20,939 nt of DNA from Streptomyces sp. NRRL F-525 (GCF_000716605.1 NZ_JNXE01000066.1:1-20939), one strand, 5' to 3'; shown: positions 1-7,246, counted from the first letter of the stretch. Notes: a model not told the origin generated them from the letters alone. A program made the numbers and translations.

Positions 1-43
1 TCATGCCTAGTCTCGTGGGCTCGGAGATGTGTATAAGAGACAG
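1..43. other. Residual Illumina Nextera adapter (not genomic)
   Basis: Positions 10-43 match the Nextera read-2 transposase adapter, and 25-43 is the 19-bp Tn5 mosaic end AGATGTGTATAAGAGACAG. Positions 2-9 (CATGCCTA) match the i7 index I know as N706, and base 1 fits the last base of the P7 adapter. Genomic sequence therefore starts at about position 44. This is an untrimmed library artefact, not a transposon insertion in the organism. It also means the native upstream region of the first gene is missing. Confidence 0.97.
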
Positions 44-53
44 CCCTTGACCC

Positions 54-992
54 ATGCCTGAAGGCGACACCGTCTGGCAGACCGCGAAGCGTCTCCACAC
101 CGCCCTCGCGGGCAAGGTGCTGACCCGCAGCGACCTCCGCGTCCCCAAATACGCCACGGCAGACCTCACCGGCCGCACCGTCCTGGACGTCACCCCCCGA
201 GGCAAACACCTGCTGACCCGGATCGAGGGCGGCCTAACCCTCCACTCGCACCTACGGATGGACGGCACCTGGAGGGTGTACGCCAACGGCCAGCGCTGGA
301 GCGGCGGCCCGGCCCACCAGATCCGCGTGATCCTCGGCACCGCCGACCGCACGGCCGTCGGCTACCGCCTCCCCGTCCTGGAACTCATCCGCACGACCGA
401 AGAACACCGCGCCGTGGGCCGCCTCGGCCCCGACCTCCTGGGCCCCGACTGGAACCCCGAACTGGCCCTCGCCAACCTCCTCGCTGACCCCGCCCGCCCC
501 CTCGGCGAGGCCCTCCTCGACCAGCGCAACCTGGCCGGCATCGGCAACATCTACAAAAGCGAACTCTGCTTCCTCCTCGGCGCCACCCCCTGGCTCCCCA
601 TCGGCGCACTCCCCGCCGACCGCGCCGCGAAGCTGCCCGCCATCGCCCAGCGCCTCCTGGAAGCCAACCGCGACCGCCCCGTCCGCAACACCACAAGCAC
701 CCTCACGACCAACACCCCAAACCCAAACCGCATGCCAACCCCCGGCACCCCAACCCACCCCACCCCGGGCACCCGCACCACACTCCACCACCCCCCACAC
801 CCCCACACCCCAGACCTCTTCGTCTACGGCCGAGCCCCCCGCCCCTGCCTCCGCTGCAACACCCCCCTCCGCACGGCCAACCAGGGCGACGGCTCCCGCG
901 ACCGCCCCACCTACTGGTGCCCCACCTGCCAGGTAGGCCCCGCGCCGGGCACCACCACTCCCCCCAGAACTCAGCACCGTACGACTAATTGA
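54..992 (+). CDS. nei: Nei/Fpg-family DNA glycosylase/AP lyase (endonuclease VIII-like)
   Basis: This is a base-excision repair enzyme that removes oxidised bases and cleaves the abasic site. The N-terminus MPEGDTV supplies the family's catalytic Pro2 and Glu3. The helix-two-turn-helix region lies around residues 153-182 (LLDQRNLAGIGNIYKSEL). A C-terminal zinc finger uses Cys265, Cys268, Cys289 and Cys292. At 312 residues it is longer than the roughly 270 I would expect for this subfamily. The excess is a Thr/Pro/His-rich insertion at about residues 214-253, between the helical domain and the DLFVYGR segment before the zinc finger, plus a short Thr/Pro tail. Only 10 genomic bases precede the ATG, so no ribosome site or promoter can be assessed. 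The Nei2-type assignment rests on the MPEGDTV start. Substrate preference cannot be read from the sequence. Confidence 0.93.
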   Translation: MPEGDTVWQTAKRLHTALAGKVLTRSDLRVPKYATADLTGRTVLDVTPRGKHLLTRIEGGLTLHSHLRMDGTWRVYANGQRWSGGPAHQIRVILGTADRTAVGYRLPVLELIRTTEEHRAVGRLGPDLLGPDWNPELALANLLADPARPLGEALLDQRNLAGIGNIYKSELCFLLGATPWLPIGALPADRAAKLPAIAQRLLEANRDRPVRNTTSTLTTNTPNPNRMPTPGTPTHPTPGTRTTLHHPPHPHTPDLFVYGRAPRPCLRCNTPLRTANQGDGSRDRPTYWCPTCQVGPAPGTTTPPRTQHRTTN

Positions 993-1002
993 CGACCCGT
1001 CA
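990..1002. promoter_or_regulatory. Candidate operator, perfect inverted repeat TGACG-N3-CGTCA
   Basis: The 13-bp site TGACGACCCGTCA overlaps the nei stop codon and lies 22 bp upstream of the dehydrogenase ATG. Such a short palindrome just before a start codon is typical of a TetR-type operator. I recall similar TGACG...CGTCA sites ahead of Streptomyces lipid-metabolism and dehydrogenase genes. No regulator gene is nearby, so the assignment is inference. Confidence 0.45.
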
Positions 1003-1024
1003 GAAACCCTCGTACGGTCGGTTC

Positions 1025-1789
1025 ATGCCCGTCAAGGCGTACGACCTCACCGGACGCACCGCTTTCGTCACCGGCGCCGCCAGCGGTATCGGCCGTGCCT
1101 CCGCCGTGCTGCTCGCCGAGGCGGGCGCCACCGTGCACTGCGCCGACCGCGACGCGCAGGGCCTGCACGAGACGGCGACCCTGATCAAGGACAAGGGCGG
1201 CACCGCCCGCACCCACCACCTCGACGTCACCGACCGCGCCCAGCTGAAGCAGGCCGTGGACTCCTGCGAGGAGCTGCACGTCATGGCCGCGGTCGCCGGG
1301 ATCATGCACAGCAGCACCGTGCTGGAGACCCGGGACGAGGATCTCGACCGCGTGCTGAACGTCAACTTCAAGGGCGTCCTGTACGCCTGCCAGGAGGCGG
1401 CCCGGCTGATGCTCGACCGCGGCACCAGGGGCAGCATCGTCACCATGGCGTCGGGCGCGATCGACACCGGAGGAGCCGGACTCCTCTGCTACAGCGTGAC
1501 CAAGGCGGCCGTAGTCCAGCTGACGAAGACACTGGCGACGGAGCTGGGCCGGCACGGCATCCGCGTCAACGCGGTCGCGCCGGGCTGGGTCCGCACGCCC
1601 ATGACCGATCACCACGAGGCCGAGGCACAGGCCCGTACCGAAGCGATGATGACCCGGCTGTCGCCGCTGGGCCGGGTAGGTGAGCCGCAGGACATCGCCC
1701 ACGCCGTGCTGCATCTGGCGTCGGACGCGTCATCGTTCACGACGGGCCAGATCCTCCGCCCGAACGGCGGCGTGGCGATGCCTTGGTAA
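1025..1789 (+). CDS. Short-chain dehydrogenase/reductase (SDR), classical type
   Basis: This is a 254-residue NAD(P)-dependent oxidoreductase of the classical SDR family. The cofactor motif TGAASGIG is at residues 16-23, the catalytic serine is in MASG (Ser143), and the YxxxK pair is Tyr156/Lys160. The usual NNAG motif reads AVAG, so its conserved Asn is replaced. The end (TGQILRPNGGVAMPW) is typical of the family. Asp41 after the second beta strand suggests an NAD(H) preference, which is an inference. I chose the ATG at 1025. A TTG at 989 in the same frame overlaps the nei stop but adds 12 residues not typical of SDRs and would place the palindrome inside the gene. Neither start has a strong ribosome site. 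The substrate is unknown. Confidence 0.92.
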   Translation: MPVKAYDLTGRTAFVTGAASGIGRASAVLLAEAGATVHCADRDAQGLHETATLIKDKGGTARTHHLDVTDRAQLKQAVDSCEELHVMAAVAGIMHSSTVLETRDEDLDRVLNVNFKGVLYACQEAARLMLDRGTRGSIVTMASGAIDTGGAGLLCYSVTKAAVVQLTKTLATELGRHGIRVNAVAPGWVRTPMTDHHEAEAQARTEAMMTRLSPLGRVGEPQDIAHAVLHLASDASSFTTGQILRPNGGVAMPW

Positions 1790-1860
1790 CCGGCACCGAC
1801 TCGACGCCCTGCACCGGTCCGGGGGCCGACAACGGCCAGGCACCCGGCGATGGTCCGTCG

Positions 1861-2137
1861 CCCGGCCACGGCGCGTCCGCCGACGACACCCCAGCGTCCG
1901 TCATCCCAGTGCCCCTCCCACCCGGCAACGGCGCATCCGCCGACCACACCCCAGCGCCCGTCATCCCGGCGTCCGTCCCACCCGGCAACGCCCCACCCAC
2001 CGACCCCACTTCAACGTCCGTCACTCCCAGGTCCGGCATGACCCCAACGTCCGTCATCCCAGCCAGCGTCCGTCCCACCCGGCAACGCCCCACCCACCGA
2101 CCCCACCTCAGCGTCCGTCACGCCGGCATCCGGCCCT
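1861..2137. repeat. Degenerate 60-bp tandem repeat with one partial unit
   Basis: Units begin at 1861, 1921, 1981 and 2078, with the last three starting CCCGGCAACG. A partial 37-bp unit lies at 2041-2077. Sixty bp equals 20 codons, so full units keep frame. The partial unit resembles the last 33 bp of the second copy but carries a 4-bp CCAG duplication (CCAGCCAG, 2059-2066). The repeat encodes the Gly/Asp/Val-rich tail of the minus-strand gene that starts at 2604. Confidence 0.85.
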
Positions 2138-2604
2138 ACCTCACCGACCGTCGCCCGGGGGTCCGACTCCGCCCCACCGCCCGTCACCCCACGGTCCAGC
2201 GACACCGCCGCGTCCGGCCACACCTCGGAATCCGCCCCACCAGGGCCCACCCCAGCGCCCACCCCACCGCCCATCGAACCGGAGTCCGGCCACACCCCAG
2301 CACCCATCAAGCCGACATCCGGCAATACCCCGGCGTCAGTCACACCAAGCTCCGGCGACATGCCCCCACCGCCCGGCATCACGGCCCCCCGCCAAGCCGC
2401 CCGCCACCGCCCCGCAGCCACAGCCCCAACCGCCCGCGCCTTCGGCATGCAGTGCACCGGAAGCAGGCTCAACCCCCACCCCCCGGCCGCCACGGCCCCC
2501 TCCAGCGCCCCCGCGTGCGGCGTCAGCGCGAGCCGCAGCACGGCCCACCACCACACGGCGCAGAGCCCGAGCGCGAGCCCCCAGCGTGCTATTCGCCCCG
2601 CCAT
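2011..2604 (-). CDS. Hypothetical small membrane-like protein with repetitive Gly/Val/Asp-rich tail (probably frameshifted)
   Basis: The product is not recognised. The ATG at 2604 has a good ribosome site (GGAGG at 2612-2616, 7-nt spacing). The first 75 or so residues look like a real domain. They hold a Trp-rich hydrophobic segment at about residues 6-25, a second apolar stretch at about 37-52 ending LLPVHC, and then a basic segment. The remaining 120 residues are degenerate repeats rich in Gly, Val, Asp and Pro (such as GVTDAGV). The frame leaves the repeat pattern at a CCAGCCAG duplication (2059-2066) and stops at 2011. Removing 4 bp would continue the same repeat motif in frame to 1737, giving about 287 residues and overlapping the 3' end of the convergent dehydrogenase. 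Proline-rich open frames on the opposite strand also exist here. The ribosome site and the Trp-rich start favour this strand. Confidence 0.6.
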   Translation of the reverse strand: MAGRIARWGLALGLCAVWWWAVLRLALTPHAGALEGAVAAGGWGLSLLPVHCMPKARAVGAVAAGRWRAAWRGAVMPGGGGMSPELGVTDAGVLPDVGLMGAGVWPDSGSMGGGVGAGVGPGGADSEVWPDAAVSLDRGVTGGGAESDPRATVGEVGPDAGVTDAEVGSVGGALPGGTDAGWDDGRWGHAGPGSDGR

Positions 2605-2753
2605 GGCCCCACCTCCAGCCCGACGCTAGAACGTCACGGTCACCCGCAAGAAGGGCGCATCACCGGCACACGGACGCACCACTCGCCTCAACCATGACCG
2701 CACCGGACCACACCGGCAAACGGACCGCGCCGGCCGTACGGGCTACCTGCAAG

Positions 2754-2766
2754 CCCCCCCCCCCCC
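2754..2766. repeat. Homopolymer of 13 C
   Basis: This is an uninterrupted C13 run in the 289-bp gap between the hypothetical gene and clgR. It is outside any gene I support. The length call is likely unreliable, and the tract would be slippage-prone. Apart from this run and the hairpins at 2803-2835, I see nothing else in 2605-2893. Confidence 0.9.
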
Positions 2767-2802
2767 GAGAACCCGCAAACGCGAAAAACCCCGACCGCAC
2801 CC

Positions 2803-2835
2803 CTCCAGATCTCTCTGGAGAAACCCCGGCCGGGG
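2803..2835 (-). terminator. Candidate terminator hairpins downstream of clgR
   Basis: A 7-bp perfect stem CTCCAGA/TCTGGAG (2803-2809 with 2814-2820, 4-nt loop) lies next to the palindrome CCCCGGCCGGGG (2824-2835). Both are 60-90 bp beyond the clgR stop. A TTTTT run follows on the minus strand at 2784-2788. A further 6-bp inverted repeat (2885-2890/2894-2899) overlaps the clgR stop codon. Confidence 0.45.
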
Positions 2836-2893
2836 CCCGCACACTTCAAACTGAGGCTGGTCAGTGCCTCATCGGTCTACACCAGCGTGAGCG

Positions 2894-3268
2894 TCACGCG
2901 GCGACCACGTCCACCGCCTCGGCGGGCGCCTTGATGGTCACCCGTTCCGGTGGCACACCGGTCACCGACACGGAACCCAGCATCGGACGTACCGACGTGG
3001 GCACAGAACCGGTGGCCGCAGCAGACTGGGCCAGCTCGGCGAGAGCGAGCTCGTCGCTCACTTCCCGCATGAGTTCGGACATCCGTACGTCCAACGCGTC
3101 GCAGATGGCGGACAGCAGTTCAGAGGAAGCCTCTTTCTGCCCCCGCTCCACCTCGGAGAGATAGCCGAGTGAGACTCGGGCGGACGAGGAGACTTCGCGC
3201 AGAGTACGGCCCTGGCGCTGGCGCTGCCGACGCAGCACATCGCCCAACAGGCGACGGAGCAGAATCAT
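2894..3268 (-). CDS. clgR: ClgR-type HTH (XRE family) activator of clp protease genes
   Basis: This is a 124-residue DNA-binding protein. A Cro/CI-type helix-turn-helix covers about residues 8-70, with the core [20 protein letters not shown]. In Streptomyces, ClgR activates clpP1P2, clpC and related genes, and ClpP degrades it through its C-terminal Ala-Ala. The protein here ends VDVVAA, which fits that degron. Position also supports the name, because actinobacterial clgR lies beside pgsA, cinA and ftsK. The ATG at 3268 has an excellent ribosome site at 3275-3284. An in-frame ATG at 3301 would add 11 residues but lies upstream of that site. The gene is 109 bp downstream of cinA on the same strand, so it could be read with it or from its own promoter. 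Confidence 0.88.
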   Translation of the reverse strand: MILLRRLLGDVLRRQRQRQGRTLREVSSSARVSLGYLSEVERGQKEASSELLSAICDALDVRMSELMREVSDELALAELAQSAAATGSVPTSVRPMLGSVSVTGVPPERVTIKAPAEAVDVVAA

Positions 3269-3274
3269 CGGTGG

Positions 3275-3284
3275 CTCCCTCCTC
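3275..3284 (-). promoter_or_regulatory. Ribosome binding site fixing the clgR start
   Basis: The minus strand reads GAGGAGGGAG, 6 nt before the ATG at 3268. It makes 3268 the preferred start over the in-frame ATG at 3301. Confidence 0.75.
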
Positions 3285-3377
3285 GGACCGCGTAGCCGCA
3301 TCCTTCTCGCCCCACCGTACCGCCTTGCGCCGCGGCCGTGCGGGGAGCGATGTCGTGTTCACTCAGGGCTGCAAACA

Positions 3378-3923
3378 TCAAAACCCCCCGTTCTGTTCCG
3401 TATCCTGTGTCCGCTCATTCCCGGTCTGTTCGCTCACGAGCCGCTCCAGAAGCAGCGCGAGTACGCTCCGTACACTCTCCATACGAATTTCCGCCCGGCC
3501 GCCGTTCAACCGCAGCGCGGCCACTTTCCCGCCACCGGCGGCACCCGAATCGGGTCCAAAGGGGCCGTCCACGGCCACGAAGACGGTGCCCACGGGCTGT
3601 CCGTCCTGCGGCTCCGGGCCCGCCACGCCGGTGGTCGCGATGCCCCAGTCGGCACCCAGAGCCTTCCGCACTCCGGCCGCCATCTGGGCCGCGACCTGCG
3701 CGTCCACGGCTCCGCGCTCGGCCAGCAGACCGGCGTCGACACCGAGCAGCTGGTGCTTCAGCTCGGTGGCGTAGGCGGTGACCGAACCGCGGAAGGCCTT
3801 GGAGGCTCCGGGCACCGATGTGATCTCCGCCGCAACCAGGCCACCGGTGAGCGACTCGGCGACAGCGAGCGTCGCACCGCTCACCGTCAGTAGTCGCACC
3901 ACTTCAGTGGCCGTGGAACTCAC
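3378..3923 (-). CDS. cinA: CinA C-terminal domain protein, nicotinamide-nucleotide amidase (PncC type)
   Basis: This 181-residue protein consists only of the CinA C-terminal domain. Conserved motifs are AESLTGG (residues 22-28) and TGVAGPEP further on. The family deamidates nicotinamide mononucleotide to nicotinate mononucleotide in the pyridine-nucleotide cycle. The N-terminal molybdopterin-binding-like domain of full-length CinA is absent, which is common for stand-alone PncC proteins. The GTG start at 3923 is preceded by GGAGGAGA and overlaps the pgsA stop by 4 nt (GTGA), implying translational coupling. Frame can be extended upstream without a stop, but that reading runs antisense-style through pgsA and has no domain. 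The last 16 or so residues are hydrophilic (QTGNERTQDTEQNGGF). Confidence 0.9.
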   Translation of the reverse strand: MSSTATEVVRLLTVSGATLAVAESLTGGLVAAEITSVPGASKAFRGSVTAYATELKHQLLGVDAGLLAERGAVDAQVAAQMAAGVRKALGADWGIATTGVAGPEPQDGQPVGTVFVAVDGPFGPDSGAAGGGKVAALRLNGGRAEIRMESVRSVLALLLERLVSEQTGNERTQDTEQNGGF

Positions 3924-4735
3924 GCTTCCGTCTCCTCCGACGCCGCCATCCGCTCGGCGATTCCCTGCCGACGCAGCACAATGGCCTGTCTCACATAGTC
4001 CAGCCCGGTCAGCACGGTCAGAATCACGGCCGCGGCCATCACCCAGAACCGCAGCGTGGCCAGCCAGCCCGTCAGCGCCAGCACATACATCCCTACGGCC
4101 ACGCCCTGGATGAGCGTCTTCAGCTTCCCGCCGCGCGACGCGGGAATCACGCCGTACCGGATGACAACAAAACGCAGCAGCGTGATCCCGAGTTCCCGGC
4201 CGAGGATGACGACGGTCACCCACCACGGCAGATCGCCGAGCGAGGACAGACAGATCAGCGCCGCGCCCATGATCGCCTTGTCGGCGATGGGGTCGGCGAT
4301 CTTCCCGAAGTCGGTGACGAGGTCGTACGTGCGGGCCAGATGGCCGTCGAACAGGTCGGTGATCATGGCGATGGCGAACGCCGCCCAGGCGAACGAGCGC
4401 ATCGCCGGGTCGTACCCGCCGTCGGCCAGCATCAGCGCGACGAAGCCGGGGACGAGCAGCAGCCGGAGCATGGTCAGGAAGTTGGCGATGTTCCAGACGC
4501 TCGCCTGGTTGACGGCCGCGGCGACGACCTTCGCACCGCGCGCCGGCCGCGGACCGCCGGGCACACCGGTCTCCACGACACCGGGCGAGGCACCACCGGA
4601 GGGGGCACCACCGGAGACGTTGCCCGACATCGCGCCGGAAGGGGCGCCACCGGAGGCCGCACCGGAACCCGCGCTCACGGGCGCGCCGTTCGCGCTGGAG
4701 GTGTCGCCCGCCGCCGATGCCGGGACTCCGGTCAT
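3920..4735 (-). CDS. pgsA: CDP-diacylglycerol-glycerol-3-phosphate 3-phosphatidyltransferase
   Basis: This integral membrane enzyme makes phosphatidylglycerol phosphate, the committed step to phosphatidylglycerol and cardiolipin. The CDP-alcohol phosphotransferase signature is complete: Asp127, Asp130-Gly131, Ala134-Arg135, Gly144, Asp148 and Asp152. Several hydrophobic helices follow. At 271 residues it exceeds the usual 180-200 because of a roughly 70-residue N-terminal extension made mostly of Gly, Ser, Ala and Pro (GGAPSG-like repeats) before the first helix. The ATG at 4735 overlaps the rimO stop by 4 nt (ATGA), and the 3' end overlaps cinA by 4 nt. The three genes are thus likely translated from one message. 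Actinobacteria carry several paralogues of this family. The signature alone does not prove the exact acceptor, so phosphatidylinositol-type activity is a less likely alternative. Confidence 0.9.
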   Translation of the reverse strand: MTGVPASAAGDTSSANGAPVSAGSGAASGGAPSGAMSGNVSGGAPSGGASPGVVETGVPGGPRPARGAKVVAAAVNQASVWNIANFLTMLRLLLVPGFVALMLADGGYDPAMRSFAWAAFAIAMITDLFDGHLARTYDLVTDFGKIADPIADKAIMGAALICLSSLGDLPWWVTVVILGRELGITLLRFVVIRYGVIPASRGGKLKTLIQGVAVGMYVLALTGWLATLRFWVMAAAVILTVLTGLDYVRQAIVLRRQGIAERMAASEETEA

Positions 4736-6204
4736 CTGCCCGCCTCCTCACTACACGCGAGCGAGCCCAGGAGCGGCTCGGCCACCAGGTCGACACCTTC
4801 CGTACCGACCACCTTCGCCTCGACCATACGGCCGACGCTCAGGCCCTCGCCGCTCGTGAGGAGCACCTGGCCGTCCGTCTCCGGCGCCTGGTGCTCACCG
4901 CGGCCGTAGGCGCCGTCCTCGGAGTCCACCGACTCGACCAGCACCTGCACGGTCTCGCCGACGCGCTCCTCGGCGCGCTGCGAGACGAGTTCCTCGGCGA
5001 GCCGGGAGATGTGCGCGAGCCGCGCGTCCACGACATCCTGGTCGAGCTTCTTGTCGTACGTCGCCGCCTCCGTGCCCTCCTCGTCGGAGTAGCCGAAGAC
5101 ACCGATGGCGTCCAGGCGCGCGCCGTTCAGGAAGCGCTCCAGCTCGGCCAGGTCGGACTCGGTCTCGCCGGGGAAGCCCACGATGAAGTTCGAGCGGACT
5201 CCGGCCTGCGGGGCCTTGGAGCGGATGGTGTCGAGCAGTTCGAGGAAGCGGTCCGTGTCGCCGAAGCGGCGCATGGAGCGCAGCACGTCGGGCGCGGAGT
5301 GCTGGAAGGACAGGTCGAAGTAGGGCGCGACCTTCGGCGTCGACGTGAGCACGTCGATGAGCCCGGGGCGCATCTCTGCGGGCTGGAGGTAGCTGACCCG
5401 CACCCGCTCCAGGCCGTCGATCTCCGCCAGCTCGGGCAGTAGCGTCTCCAGGAGGCGGATGTCGCCCAGGTCCTTGCCGTAGGACGTGTTGTTCTCGGAG
5501 ACCAGCATGATCTCCTTGACGCCCTGCTCGGCCAGCCAGCGCGTCTCGTTCAGGACGTCGCTCGGGCGGCGGGAGATGAACGAGCCACGGAAGGACGGGA
5601 TGGCGCAGAAGGTGCAGCGGCGGTCGCAGCCGGAGGCGAGCTTCACCGAGGCGACCGGGGAGCCGTCCAGGCGGCGGCGCAGGGGCGCGCGGGGGCCCGA
5701 GGCGGGCGCGAGCCCGTCCGGGAGGTCGACCGGGCCGTGGCCGGGCAGCGCGACGTCGGCGGCGGACTCCTGCCGCTCGGCGGGGCTGATCGGCAGCAGC
5801 TTGCGGCGGTCGCGCGGGGTGTGCGAGGCGTGGATGCCGCCGTTCAGGATGGTCTGCAGGCGGTCGGAGATGTCGGAGTAGTCGTCGAAGCCGAGCACTC
5901 CGTCGGCCTCGGGCAGCGCCTCGGCGAGCTCCTTGCCGTACCGCTCGGCCATGCAGCCCACCGCGACAACGGCCTGCGTTCTGCCATGACCCTTCAGGTC
6001 GTTGGCTTCGAGGAGGGCGTCGACGGAGTCCTTCTTGGCGGCCTCGACGAAGCCACAGGTGTTGACGACGGCGACGTCCGCGTCCTCGGCGTCCTCCACG
6101 AGTTGCCAGCCGTCCGCCTCCAAGCGGCCTGCGAGCTCCTCCGAGTCCACCTCGTTACGGGCGCAGCCAAGAGTGACGAGTGCGACGGTACGGCGTTCAG
6201 GCAT
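4732..6204 (-). CDS. rimO: Ribosomal protein uS12 methylthiotransferase RimO (radical SAM)
   Basis: RimO methylthiolates an aspartate of ribosomal protein S12 using two iron-sulphur clusters. The N-terminal cluster ligands are Cys14, Cys50 and Cys85. The radical-SAM CxxxCxxC motif is Cys194, Cys198 and Cys201 ([10 protein letters not shown]). A C-terminal TRAM-type region precedes the end. At 490 residues it is about 50 longer than the E. coli enzyme, chiefly through a Pro/Arg-rich linker at about residues 135-183 before the radical-SAM domain. The ATG at 6204 begins the conserved [25 protein letters not shown] start. An upstream ATG at 6279 would run through the terminator hairpin and is rejected. 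No clear ribosome site is seen, but TAGTCT lies 10 nt upstream, so a leaderless transcript is possible. The 3' end overlaps pgsA by 4 nt. Confidence 0.95.
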   Translation of the reverse strand: MPERRTVALVTLGCARNEVDSEELAGRLEADGWQLVEDAEDADVAVVNTCGFVEAAKKDSVDALLEANDLKGHGRTQAVVAVGCMAERYGKELAEALPEADGVLGFDDYSDISDRLQTILNGGIHASHTPRDRRKLLPISPAERQESAADVALPGHGPVDLPDGLAPASGPRAPLRRRLDGSPVASVKLASGCDRRCTFCAIPSFRGSFISRRPSDVLNETRWLAEQGVKEIMLVSENNTSYGKDLGDIRLLETLLPELAEIDGLERVRVSYLQPAEMRPGLIDVLTSTPKVAPYFDLSFQHSAPDVLRSMRRFGDTDRFLELLDTIRSKAPQAGVRSNFIVGFPGETESDLAELERFLNGARLDAIGVFGYSDEEGTEAATYDKKLDQDVVDARLAHISRLAEELVSQRAEERVGETVQVLVESVDSEDGAYGRGEHQAPETDGQVLLTSGEGLSVGRMVEAKVVGTEGVDLVAEPLLGSLACSEEAGR

Positions 6205-6243
6205 GGGCTCAAGACTACTTCGTCCCACTGACACCCCACGTCG

Positions 6244-6273
6244 AAGGGGCTGGCCGATCTTGGCCAACCCCTT
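6244..6273 (-). terminator. Stem-loop between the RodZ-like gene and rimO
   Basis: AAGGGG-C-TGGCC pairs with GGCCA-A-CCCCTT around a 6-nt loop (GATCTT), with one C/A mismatch. No T-run follows on either side, as is frequent in Streptomyces. It lies 43 bp beyond the RodZ-like stop, so it may end or attenuate that transcript before rimO. Confidence 0.6.
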
Positions 6274-6315
6274 GAACAAGCACCCCGTCGGACCGATGGA
6301 ACCGACCTGGAGGTC

Positions 6316-7173
6316 TCAGCCGACCTCGGGGTCGCCCTTGGTGTACGTGAGGCGCTCCACCGCTCCTGGCTGGAAGTCGTCCTCGATCTTCTTGCCGTTG
6401 ACGTAGAGCTGGATCACACCGGCGTCGCCGAGGATCAGGTTGACCTTCGAGCTGTCCTGGAAGGTCTTCGACTCGCCCTTCTTGAGGAGTCCGTCGAAGA
6501 GCATCCGGCCGTTGTGGTCCTTGGCGGAGATCCAGCTGCGGCCGTCGACCGCGCTCACCTGGACCGTCACCTTGTCCTGCGGCGCGGCGGCGATGGCACT
6601 GTCGGAGGGGTCGGACTTGGGCGTGGCGGTGGTGTTCGAGGGCTTGGGCGCGGCGGGCTTGCCGGCGCTGGGCGTGGCCCCCTGGGTGACCTGTGACGCG
6701 GCGTCACTGTCGCTGTCGCCGCCCTTGAACGCCGTGAACCCGACGAAGCCGACCACCGCGACGATCGCGGCGACCATGGCCGCGGTCCAGTTCGGGCCCC
6801 GGCGCTCGGGACGGATACGTTCCGCCTCGAAGAGGGGCGCCGCCGGCGTCGGGGCCGGGCGTCCGCCGTGGTCGTCGTCGTAGCGCGCGAGGAGGGGGGC
6901 GGGATCGATGTGGACGGCCCTGGCGAGGGTCCTGATGTGCCCGCGGGCGTAGACGTCACCGCCGCAGGGCGTGAAGTCGTCGGCCTCGATGGCGTGCACG
7001 ATGGCGATGCGGACCCGGGTGGCACTGCTGACGTCGTCGACGGTCAGCCCGGCGGCGATACGTGCCTGCTGCAGGGTTCGGCCGACGGAAGGGCGGGCTT
7101 CTTCCTCATGACCGTCTGAGGAACGACCGTCTTCGAACGGACGCTCGTCTTCAGGGGAGTTGCCGATGGACAC
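6316..7173 (-). CDS. RodZ-like HTH membrane protein
   Basis: This is a 285-residue bitopic membrane protein. An acidic N-terminal tail comes first, then an HTH_25-type domain at about residues 30-100 (TLQQARIAAGLTVDDVSSAT). A single transmembrane helix lies at about 128-149. A Ser/Thr/Pro/Lys linker follows, and an extracytoplasmic DUF4115-like beta domain occupies about residues 200-285. This is the RodZ layout. In rods RodZ links MreB to the wall machinery. In Streptomyces the cell-shape role is less certain, so I leave the symbol blank. The GTG start at 7173 has an AAAGG ribosome site. The gene lies between ftsK and rimO on the same strand, 264 bp after ftsK, and the stem-loop at 6244-6273 follows it. 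Confidence 0.87.
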   Translation of the reverse strand: MSIGNSPEDERPFEDGRSSDGHEEEARPSVGRTLQQARIAAGLTVDDVSSATRVRIAIVHAIEADDFTPCGGDVYARGHIRTLARAVHIDPAPLLARYDDDHGGRPAPTPAAPLFEAERIRPERRGPNWTAAMVAAIVAVVGFVGFTAFKGGDSDSDAASQVTQGATPSAGKPAAPKPSNTTATPKSDPSDSAIAAAPQDKVTVQVSAVDGRSWISAKDHNGRMLFDGLLKKGESKTFQDSSKVNLILGDAGVIQLYVNGKKIEDDFQPGAVERLTYTKGDPEVG

Positions 7174-7215
7174 GGGGGCGCCTTTCGAGCGTGTAGCCGC
7201 CTGTGCTGGAAATTC

Positions 7216-7246
7216 AGTCTAGGGGGGGTACCGAAGGGTGGGGCAA
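7216..7246 (-). promoter_or_regulatory. Candidate promoter for the RodZ-like gene
   Basis: On the minus strand TTGCCC (7241-7246) and TAGACT (7216-7221) are separated by 19 bp, placing a start about 35 nt before the GTG at 7173. The spacing is longer than ideal, so this is weak. Confidence 0.3.

Noticed and set aside
25..43. Tn5/IS50 transposon end
   Set aside because: The mosaic end is embedded in the synthetic Nextera read-2 adapter with an index, so it is a library artefact.
1680..3164. Long proline-rich plus-strand frames across the repeat region
   Set aside because: They run through the C-rich repeat, the hypothetical minus-strand gene and clgR without a ribosome site or domain. Several frames are open here because of base composition.
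3338..3372. Possible ClgR box upstream of clgR (GTTTGC...GTGAAC on the minus strand)
   Set aside because: The halves are spaced by 8 bp and diverge from the GTTCGC-N5-GCG pattern I know, so it is too weak to list.
6205..6279. Upstream ATG at 6279 as the rimO start
   Set aside because: It would place the stem-loop at 6244-6273 inside the coding region, and the added 25 residues have no family similarity.
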